64,000 nt of DNA from DAOPYU01 sp942493245 (GTDB taxonomy: Bacteria; Sumerlaeota; Sumerlaeia; UBA8349), in contig OW818685.1 of the NCBI GenBank assembly GCA_942493245.1, positions 2,108,001 to 2,172,000 on the forward strand, given 5' to 3'. The notes below the pieces were generated by a model. That model was not told the DNA's origin. It did no database searches and saw nothing but the letters and a program-made list of their open reading frames with translations. Position numbers and translations under genes: made by a program. Each line of letters opens with the position of its first letter. Positions within the stretch are counted from its first letter, which is position 1. This document shows, piece after piece, positions 1 to 6,856 of this stretch.

Positions 1-118
1 CCTTTATCCGGTTACAGGTGGGGTTTGACAAAACCTGATGTCTCATAAATCGAAACGGCAACCTGATCATAGGTTCTGGATACGAAAACTGCAACAGAAT
101 GCAGGGAACATGTGTTTC

Positions 119-159
119 AAAAAATGAGGACGAACCCCACGGGGAGGTTCGCCCTCATT
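119..159 (-). terminator. Rho-independent terminator of the sugar isomerase operon
   Basis: An inverted repeat pairs AATGAGG (123-129) plus CGAACC (131-136) with GGTTCG (146-151) plus CCTCATT (153-159), with one mismatch. It is flanked on its low-coordinate side by a run of six A, which becomes a U-run in a minus-strand transcript. It lies just past the stop of the minus-strand gene at 180-1049, so it probably ends that operon. Confidence 0.8.
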
Positions 160-179
160 GGCTCCTGATTTCGCGAATC

Positions 180-1049
180 TCAGTTCTCAATCGGGATCTT
201 GAGATCCTGAAGCGTTTTGCGGACCCAGGCGAGGGATTTCTCGATCATGGGGCCGCCCTGGCCTTCGCATTCCATGCTGAGGACGCCGGTGTAGTCGTTC
301 TGGTGGAGAATTTCGAGGCAGCGGCGGATGTTGTCGGCGTTGACGCCGTCCCCCAAGGCGCAGTGGCTGACCGCGATGCCGGTCTGGCCGCCGCGGGCGA
401 GGGCCGCGAGGGATTCCGAGACGTCCTTGACGTGGACGTGGGCGACCTTGTCCACGAACCGTTCGAGGTAGGCCACAGGGTCCTGTCCGGCGATGAAGGT
501 GTTGCCCGTGTCCATGTTGAGGCGCAGGTAACGGCTGTCACAGAAGGCGAGCATGCGTTCCATCATTTCGGGCCGGGTGGTGAAGTACCCGTGAGGCTCG
601 ATGTTGACGATGATCTGGTGGGCTTCGGCGACTTCGAGGATCTGTTCGTAGCTGCGCTTCATGAGGTCCATCGCCTCTTCATCGCTCAGCCCTTTGGGGG
701 CGTGCATGCCGTCGGTGGTGTCCACACAGGGACATCCGATGAGTTTGGCCCACTGGATGGCCTTGAGCACATAGGGCACGCCGCGCAGGGGGCCTTCCTT
801 GCCGGAGAGGGGGAAGGCGGCGTCCACTTGCGAAAAGCGGAGGCCGTACTTCTCCAGTTTCCGGCTCAGAAGGGCGGGGTCTTCGTAGAGGGCGACGTGG
901 GGCTGGTACCCCAGGCCGTGGATCCAGCTGACTCCGTCAATCAGACCGCATTCGATGTAATGGAGGTCGTTGCGTTGCGCCCACTGCATGCAGGCCTCGA
1001 AACTGAAGTAGGAGGAGTTGAACGCGTCTGTGTGAAAACCGATTTTCAT
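180..1049 (-). CDS. Sugar phosphate isomerase/epimerase-like TIM-barrel protein
   Basis: This 289-aa cytoplasmic protein has no signal peptide and fits the xylose isomerase-like / AP endonuclease 2 TIM-barrel superfamily. These enzymes isomerise or epimerise free or phosphorylated sugars at a divalent metal site. Likely metal ligands are visible: Glu151 in NIEPHG, Asp180 in LNMDTGN, His205/207 in HVHVKD and Glu260 in LSMECEG. The ATG start at 1049 has an AGGAAAGG ribosome-binding site upstream. It is the last gene of a minus-strand cluster (TetR, oxidoreductase, HEAT-ThuA, this gene), and the pairing of such isomerases with Gfo/Idh/MocA enzymes suggests catabolism of an unusual sugar or inositol. 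The substrate cannot be read from sequence. Confidence 0.85.
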   Translation of the reverse strand: MKIGFHTDAFNSSYFSFEACMQWAQRNDLHYIECGLIDGVSWIHGLGYQPHVALYEDPALLSRKLEKYGLRFSQVDAAFPLSGKEGPLRGVPYVLKAIQWAKLIGCPCVDTTDGMHAPKGLSDEEAMDLMKRSYEQILEVAEAHQIIVNIEPHGYFTTRPEMMERMLAFCDSRYLRLNMDTGNTFIAGQDPVAYLERFVDKVAHVHVKDVSESLAALARGGQTGIAVSHCALGDGVNADNIRRCLEILHQNDYTGVLSMECEGQGGPMIEKSLAWVRKTLQDLKIPIEN

Positions 1050-1090
1050 GGGGGACGTACCTTTCCTGGGGCGTTGCCTTGGATTGTTAT

Positions 1091-1130
1091 GAAAGCGCTA
1101 CCGCGCTTTTCGCCGGCGAGGACGCCGGCG
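1091..1130. repeat. Two back-to-back palindromes in an intergenic spacer
   Basis: AAAGCGC (1092-1098) pairs with GCGCTTT (1103-1109) across TACC. CGCCGGCG (1111-1118) pairs with CGCCGGCG (1123-1130) across AGGA. Both sit between the HEAT-ThuA gene and the isomerase gene on the transcribed strand. There is no clean U-run, so an mRNA processing or attenuation element, or an extragenic palindromic repeat, is more likely than a terminator. I saw no second copy in the window. Confidence 0.5.
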
Positions 1131-1138
1131 GTACAAGG

Positions 1139-4100
1139 TTACTTTGAATCGAAGTCGAGTCCTGCGGCCCAGGCGCAGCCTTTGCGCAATAGTTCGCCGA
1201 CGCCCGCGCTTTCGAACGCTTTCTCGTCGTGGCCCAGGAGGCAATGGAACGAGCGGCCTTTGCCGGGATTCAGGACGAAGGCGATCGGGTAGTCTTTGTT
1301 GTCCACCTTCGAGCGGGCTGAGGCCACGACTTCGATCGGGGTGGTTCCGGCGGCGCAGGTGTAGAGTTCGTCTTGCGTGTCGAAGGACTGGAGACCCCTG
1401 GCAGCTGGATGCTGGCTGTTGGTGATTTCAACACGGAAGGCGCCCCAGGGATCGTGGCCACGCAGTTTCGGGTCGTACACGCGCCCGGCGAGTTTTTCAA
1501 ATTCGGGCCAGTCGTTGAAGGCGCCGCAGGCGAAATGCAGAAGCACCAGCCCTTTTCCGTTCTCGACAAAGCGCTGGAGGTTTTCCCGGGCCTTCTGGTC
1601 CGGCGCAGTCGTTTCCCAGTTCATGAAATGCAGGATGATGGCGTCGTATTGATGGATGGCGGTGGAGTCGAGCATCTGGGGATCTTCGACAACCGAGACC
1701 GTGAATCTTGGGTCGGCCTCCAGTACTTTGCGCAGACAGGGAGTGGTCTGGCGCCACTTGTGGCCGGGATAATCCTGACCGGTGACAATGAGCAGGCGCG
1801 TCCGGCGGTTCTCCGGCGCGGTGGCGGGATCTTGCCGGGTGATTTCCTGGTCCGATTCGACCAGCCAGATTTCATTGCAGATAGCGTTGGAGGGGCCCTT
1901 GGCCTGAAAGGAGATCCTGACCTTGTCCGCTTTTGTCATTTCGAGGGGCAGGGGGAGTCGGGCGGTGGCGGGTCTGGCATTGGGATCCTGTCCGGAAGGC
2001 AGTTTCGTGGCTTCCAGTAATTGCTGGGACTTCTTATCCGCCCCGGTTGCGGTAACCGCCTGCACCCGGCCATTGCCATCGGTGTCCAACCAGCTGAAGC
2101 CGACGGCGTAGTGTTTGTCGGGCTTGAGTCCCGTGGCCTCGAAGGTCACTTCGGGAGCGGAGAATCCCGCCGTATAGAGAGGAGGCGCGACTTTCTGATT
2201 GTTCACGGGCCAGGCGTACACGTTGCCGTTGATCTGCTGGAGGCGGGGTTGGATTTCCGGTGCGGTCGCCGTCTGCGCGCCACAGTCCAGGTAGGCGGCC
2301 AGGGTGGTTTCGGGGGGCAGTTGCCTGGCGATTTCCTGTTTGTGCGATTCGATGGTTTTTTCATCGTAAGGCGCCGGATCGAGAGGACTGACCGGCTGGA
2401 GCGCCTTTTGCAGCAGTTCCCTGGCTTTCGTGAGAACATCCGCATTCTGACTGGTTTTGACGAGTTTCTGGAGCGCCTCCGCCGTGGCCGATTTCTCGGT
2501 GCTGACGGTTTTTCCGGCAATCGTCAGGATGGCCTGTTCGGTTTCCGCCTGGGTGTCGGCGTCTCCGAGCATGGAAACGGCCAGGCCCAGCGCGTCGGTA
2601 TCCTGCAGTCCAGACAGAGCGGAGAGGAGCAGTTTTCGGGATTCGGGGGTGTTGGCAATCTTTTTTGCGCTCTCGAGTTTTGCAACACGATCCGTTGAGG
2701 CGGAGGAAGCGAGGCGGAGATAGGCGCGCAAAGCGAGGGTTCGGTGGGTGTCGCTCTCGGCCTTCTGCGCGACTTCGAGCAGGGTTTTTCCGGCTTCCGC
2801 ATCGGGCCAGTTGGCCAGGGCGCGAATGGCCGCGTCGCGCGTGTTGGCGTCGGGGCTGGTCCAGGATTGAGTGAGAACCGCCAGGCCGGCGGAATCCGCC
2901 ACGCCTGGCAGGAGGGCGAGCAGCAACGGTTTCGCTTCGGGCTCCGCGATTTGCAGGGCTTCGCGGACCGGTTTGGATTTCTCGGTTGTGGCGTCTTGTT
3001 GGGTGCCCAAGGCGTTCAGGGCGCGCTGCGCGGTCTTGATTTCCGCGTCGTCTTTCAGAGTGGCATAAACCCGGATGACTTGGGTGTACACATCGGGCGC
3101 CTGGAGGGTGGCGAGCGCTTCCCACGCGACTTCACGGGTGGTGGGGTCGGTATCGCTCAAGGCCTCGAGCATGATTCCCCCCGCCTGCGGGGCTTGGCGC
3201 GCGGTAAGCGCGCGCAGCAGTTCGGCGCGGACGGCTGAAGTTTCGGAGCGTGCGAGTTCGGCTATCTTCGAGTCAATATCCTTCCCCTGAATGCGGGCGA
3301 GCGTCTTGCGGGCGGCCTGCGAAACGGGTTGGGATTGCGAAGCGGCCAGTTCGGCCAGAAATTTTACATCTTCCGCCGTGCCGACGGCGCTGAAGGCCGC
3401 AACGGCGGCGGTCTGGACGGTTTCGTCAGGGTCTGTGAGGTATGGCCGCAACAGGGCGCGGGTTTCGGGCGTCGGGCGTTCACTCAGTGCCTCGATGAGC
3501 AGGGGTTGGATTTCGGTCGAAAGCGTTTCAAGTGTCTTGCCGAACGCTTCAACCGAGTCTTTCTCGGGAAAGTTCGGGACCTTTCGGATGGCGATTGCCT
3601 GAAGCACCGGTTGGCCCGACTGAATGGCTTGAAGCAGTTGCGGCAGGGGAGACGGTATCGTGGGATTGGACTGACGGACACGGACCAGGCCCGCCAGTAC
3701 CGCCAGTTGGGTACGATCCGAATTGTCCAGTTTCTTGGCTACCTCGTAAAGCCGGGCTGCTTCTTCCCCATTGGTATGGGCGATGCGGTCGGCGCAGTCG
3801 AGGAGCGACTGGACAAACGCCGGTGTGTTTTCTCTGGACGGTTGGAATTCGCACAGCGCCTTGGCTGATTCTGGCGAGGCGATGAGACTCAAGGCTCGAG
3901 CTGCCTCGCGGGCGATCTCCGGGTTTTCATCGCGAAGTTGTCTGGCCAGGGCTGGACTGGAGGGGATGTCCTTCAGGTCGCCCAATGCTTGGATGATTTC
4001 GATCCGGGCGGTTCCATTCAGGTCCGTCAGGGCACCCCGGAAAGCCTCCCGGGTGGCGTCGCCGGGAATACATTGAAGCGCCCGGCGGGCGACTGCCGTT

Positions 4101-4465
4101 GTTTCCGGATTGCGAAGCAGGGGGATCAACGTCGGTACCTGTTCGGGGTCGCCGACGAGCGCCAGTTGCTTGCAGGCAAAAAGTTTTGCGGCGAGCGGGG
4201 TGTCCTTGCCCGAGACAATTCCGGCCAGGGTGGTGGCCAATGTCGGCCGTTTGGCCGAATCGGACGAATTGCGGGCGATGTGTTCGTTGAGAACGACCAG
4301 GATTTCTGTCCCCTGATCGTAATCGTAGGTGGCCAGTTTCTTGAAGGCTTCTTCTGGCGTGATGGAAGTGGTGGGTTGCTGGGCCGGGGCCCAGAGAGTG
4401 AAGAGTGTGAGAAAGGTCAGGGTACTCAGTAGAAGCAGGGCACGGAAACGCGAAGACGCTTGCAT
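1139..4465 (-). CDS. Secreted HEAT-repeat protein with C-terminal ThuA-like domain
   Basis: This is a 1108-aa protein with an N-terminal signal peptide (cleavage near APAQQ, residue 30). Residues about 60-690 are helical repeats of HEAT type, with recurring motifs such as EIAREAARAL and DPDETVQTAAVAAF. A beta-rich linker follows (about 740-860, containing DTDGNGRVQAV). The last 230 residues form a ThuA-like class I glutamine amidotransferase fold (RLLIVTGQDYPGHKW, LLHFACGAFNDW, GHDPWGAFRVEI). ThuA-like proteins are linked to sugar utilisation and are abundant in PVC-type bacteria beside oxidoreductases like the next gene. The ATG at 4465 follows AAGGAG at good spacing. Biochemical activity is unknown; the HEAT array is probably a binding scaffold at the cell surface or in the periplasm. 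Confidence 0.85.
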   Translation of the reverse strand: MQASSRFRALLLLSTLTFLTLFTLWAPAQQPTTSITPEEAFKKLATYDYDQGTEILVVLNEHIARNSSDSAKRPTLATTLAGIVSGKDTPLAAKLFACKQLALVGDPEQVPTLIPLLRNPETTAVARRALQCIPGDATREAFRGALTDLNGTARIEIIQALGDLKDIPSSPALARQLRDENPEIAREAARALSLIASPESAKALCEFQPSRENTPAFVQSLLDCADRIAHTNGEEAARLYEVAKKLDNSDRTQLAVLAGLVRVRQSNPTIPSPLPQLLQAIQSGQPVLQAIAIRKVPNFPEKDSVEAFGKTLETLSTEIQPLLIEALSERPTPETRALLRPYLTDPDETVQTAAVAAFSAVGTAEDVKFLAELAASQSQPVSQAARKTLARIQGKDIDSKIAELARSETSAVRAELLRALTARQAPQAGGIMLEALSDTDPTTREVAWEALATLQAPDVYTQVIRVYATLKDDAEIKTAQRALNALGTQQDATTEKSKPVREALQIAEPEAKPLLLALLPGVADSAGLAVLTQSWTSPDANTRDAAIRALANWPDAEAGKTLLEVAQKAESDTHRTLALRAYLRLASSASTDRVAKLESAKKIANTPESRKLLLSALSGLQDTDALGLAVSMLGDADTQAETEQAILTIAGKTVSTEKSATAEALQKLVKTSQNADVLTKARELLQKALQPVSPLDPAPYDEKTIESHKQEIARQLPPETTLAAYLDCGAQTATAPEIQPRLQQINGNVYAWPVNNQKVAPPLYTAGFSAPEVTFEATGLKPDKHYAVGFSWLDTDGNGRVQAVTATGADKKSQQLLEATKLPSGQDPNARPATARLPLPLEMTKADKVRISFQAKGPSNAICNEIWLVESDQEITRQDPATAPENRRTRLLIVTGQDYPGHKWRQTTPCLRKVLEADPRFTVSVVEDPQMLDSTAIHQYDAIILHFMNWETTAPDQKARENLQRFVENGKGLVLLHFACGAFNDWPEFEKLAGRVYDPKLRGHDPWGAFRVEITNSQHPAARGLQSFDTQDELYTCAAGTTPIEVVASARSKVDNKDYPIAFVLNPGKGRSFHCLLGHDEKAFESAGVGELLRKGCAWAAGLDFDSK

Positions 4466-4518
4466 GATCGGACTCCTTTTTCAAGAAAGCTGTGGGTGTA
4501 CGGAGTTTGGAATGACTG

Positions 4519-4563
4519 CTCCGCCTTTTCCGTCCGGTTGTAAAACCGTCCGGAAAAGGGGAG
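4519..4563. repeat. Long imperfect inverted repeat between oxidoreductase and HEAT-ThuA genes
   Basis: CTCC, CCTTTTCCG and CGGTT on the left arm pair with AACCG, CGGAAAAGG and GGAG on the right arm around a short loop near 4539-4543, with small mismatches. It lies in the 119-bp spacer and has no downstream U-run on either strand. It could be an mRNA-stabilising or processing hairpin within the operon, or a weak attenuator ahead of the ThuA gene. Confidence 0.55.
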
Positions 4564-4584
4564 TGGAAATCTTCAACGAATGTT

Positions 4585-5928
4585 TCAGAGATGCCAGGGA
4601 CTGCGCATAGGACGGCTGAGCATACGGTTGGCCGCTTCGTCTCCGACGAATTGCTCTTTGGACCAGTCCCAAGTGAGTTTGCGGTTAAGCCGCGAGGCGA
4701 TGTCGGCGATGAGGGTCATCGTGGTGGCGCGGTGGCCGCCTTCGACGGGCGCGGCGGGTTCGCGGCGCGAGCGGGCGCATTCGAGGAAGTTGCCCATGTG
4801 GTCGTTGGATTCGTAGAGGTGGGTGTCGCCGGGTTTGAGGTTGAGTTTCAGGAGCGAGGCGGGTTCGGCCTGAATGCCACCGCGGTCCACGTGGACCCAG
4901 CCCTTGGTCCCTTCAAACAGGCACCCGTGTTTGAAGGTGGTGTCGTCGCAGAACTGGAGTCGCGGTCCCTTTTCGGGGATGCAGTTGACGTTCCAGGTGA
5001 CGGAAGTATCGGCGATGCCGGACTGCGGGAAGGTGGCGGTTCCCTCGAGTTGCATTTTTCCGGTGTGCAGAAGCGGTTCGCCCCACAGGGCGATGTCTAT
5101 GTGGTGAACGCCCCAGGATTGGATCCAGCCGACGCAGTAGTCGTAGATGAAATACCAGTTGAAGGTACACTTGAGATCGTTGTAGGGGGTTTGGGGCGCG
5201 GGGCCGAGCCACATTTCGTAATCGAGGTCGGCGGGGACGGGGGCGGGTTTGGCGTCGGGAAGCGCGCGGCCTCCGGGTACGGCGATCTTGATGGTTTGCA
5301 GGTCGCCGAGGTACCCGTTGCGGGCCAGTTCGCAGGCGAAACGGAAGTTGCGGTCGGACCGCTGCTGGGTGCCGATCTGGAAGACGCAGTTGTAACGGCG
5401 GACGATTTCACAGAGTTTCTGTCCCTCTTCGACGGTCAGGGTCAGGGCTTTCTCGCCATAGACTGACTTTCCGGCGCGGGCGGCGGCGCCCATGATGAGG
5501 GCGTGCCAGAATTCCGGCGCGGCCACGACAACGGCGTCAATGTCGGACCGCTCCATGATCTTGCGGAAATCGGCGTAGGTGTCGCATCCTTTGTAGGTAC
5601 TCTTGTCGCCGAGGGTCGAGGCATAGTGGTCTTCGACGAGTTTCTTCTGTTTTTCCTGTTTGGATTTGTAGGGGTCGCAGACCGCGACGACCTGAGCCTC
5701 TTTGCGATTCAGAAGATCCTGAATGTGGTTGGGGCCGCGGTCTCCCAAGCCGATGACACCGAAGGTGAGCCGTTCGCTCGGGGCGGCAAGACCCCGCGCC
5801 AGGGCCGAGGCGGGGACAATGGTGGGGAAGGCAGCCAGAGCCGCCGCTGTTTTCAGTAACTGTCGGCGCGAAAAGGAGTGAATGACCGGTACCTTGTCTT
5901 TTTTTTCCGGATGCTGTTGGTTTTGCAT
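4585..5928 (-). CDS. Tat-exported Gfo/Idh/MocA family oxidoreductase
   Basis: This 447-aa protein is a predicted NAD(P)-dependent sugar or polyol dehydrogenase. The N-terminus has a twin-arginine signal (SRRQLLKTAA followed by a hydrophobic stretch ending near PASALA), which suggests folding and cofactor loading before export. A Rossmann fold follows (TFGVIGLGDRG; IDAVVVAAPEFWHA), with EKALTLTVEEG holding the lysine usual in this family, then the C-terminal substrate half. The ATG at 5928 has GGGGAA upstream. It is separated by only 25 bp from the TetR gene and is followed by the HEAT-ThuA and isomerase genes, so the four are probably co-transcribed. Such Tat-exported members are frequent in Planctomycetes-like genomes; the substrate is unknown. 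Confidence 0.88.
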   Translation of the reverse strand: MQNQQHPEKKDKVPVIHSFSRRQLLKTAAALAAFPTIVPASALARGLAAPSERLTFGVIGLGDRGPNHIQDLLNRKEAQVVAVCDPYKSKQEKQKKLVEDHYASTLGDKSTYKGCDTYADFRKIMERSDIDAVVVAAPEFWHALIMGAAARAGKSVYGEKALTLTVEEGQKLCEIVRRYNCVFQIGTQQRSDRNFRFACELARNGYLGDLQTIKIAVPGGRALPDAKPAPVPADLDYEMWLGPAPQTPYNDLKCTFNWYFIYDYCVGWIQSWGVHHIDIALWGEPLLHTGKMQLEGTATFPQSGIADTSVTWNVNCIPEKGPRLQFCDDTTFKHGCLFEGTKGWVHVDRGGIQAEPASLLKLNLKPGDTHLYESNDHMGNFLECARSRREPAAPVEGGHRATTMTLIADIASRLNRKLTWDWSKEQFVGDEAANRMLSRPMRSPWHL

Positions 5929-5953
5929 GGTGTGTTCCCCGCTTTTCAGTTAA

Positions 5954-6571
5954 TCAGGCGGAACGTAGATTCCGCAGGGCTTCCATTAAACCGTGGCAGA
6001 TGTTTTGCTCGCCGATGCGCGAGCAGATGCGTGGGTCGAAGATGGCCTGGAGTTTGAAACCTTCCATGGCCGACAGCATGAATTCGACCGCGCGTTCGGG
6101 ATTGGCGCAGTCGAGTTGTCCGGCGTCGCGCGCGTCTCGCGTCAGGCCGATAAAAAACTCGCGCACCACATCAAGGAACTGCGCCCAGCCGCTTCGGATC
6201 GTTTCGTCGTACAGGGAGAGGGTCAGGACTTCCATCGTGAAGACGCGGTTTCTCTCGTCGAAGAGGCAACTGCGGACAGAGTATCGGATGGCGGCTTCGA
6301 GTTTTTCCCGGGGAGTCCGGGCTTCTTCGAGAGCGGCGTGGATACGGATCTTCCAGTTTTCGTAATAGTGTCCGCAGGCGGCGGCGATGACTTCCTTCTT
6401 GGAGGAAAAGTGCCAGTAGAGACTGCCCTTGGTGACCTGGGCGGCGGTGGCGATGGCGTCCATGTTGACTTTGTCTATGCCGCGTTGCGAAAAAAGATCA
6501 AAGGCGCACAGAATCAGCTGGGTGCGGGTGTCGGTTTTCTCCGGGGTGTGTGAAACGGTTTTTTCGGACAT
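5954..6571 (-). CDS. TetR/AcrR family transcriptional regulator
   Basis: This 205-aa protein has the family's N-terminal helix-turn-helix at about residues 15-60 (LILCAFDLFSQRGIDKVN, then TKGSLYWHFSSKKEVI) and a variable all-helical C-terminal ligand domain. It is the first gene of the minus-strand operon running to 180, so it probably represses its own operon in the absence of an unknown ligand. The start at 6571 has AAGGAG about 13 bp upstream, longer than usual. A small palindrome at 6631-6639 in the divergent region is a possible operator. Confidence 0.88.
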   Translation of the reverse strand: MSEKTVSHTPEKTDTRTQLILCAFDLFSQRGIDKVNMDAIATAAQVTKGSLYWHFSSKKEVIAAACGHYYENWKIRIHAALEEARTPREKLEAAIRYSVRSCLFDERNRVFTMEVLTLSLYDETIRSGWAQFLDVVREFFIGLTRDARDAGQLDCANPERAVEFMLSAMEGFKLQAIFDPRICSRIGEQNICHGLMEALRNLRSA

Positions 6572-6630
6572 TCGACCGGTTCTACTCCTTGAGTCGTTTC
6601 AATTCAGAGCCTGAAATTTCCACTCCGTAC

Positions 6631-6639
6631 TACTCAGTA
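6631..6639. promoter_or_regulatory. Possible TetR-type operator
   Basis: TACTCAGTA is a perfect 4-bp dyad around a central C, 60 bp upstream of the TetR start and inside the 285-bp divergent region before the HzsA-like gene. It is short, and the flanks match only partly, so this is a guess from position. I see no clear sigma-70 promoter in the rest of this region. Confidence 0.25.
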
Positions 6640-6856
6640 TGGTATCCGAGTCTATCTAAGCGTGTGGAGCAGATTGAGTCAAGAACTTTATTTCGAAAAA
6701 TGGAGATGGGGTCTGTGCTCCGGTTATAGAAGGCAGGGAGAATTGCTGGCGGGAAAAAAGTGGGATAATTTGAACTTGCATCGAATTGTCCGGGGCGATA
6801 TGGTCCAAAAGATAAGTGGGTGAAAACGGAATATTTCTGAGAAATGAGAGATTCTT

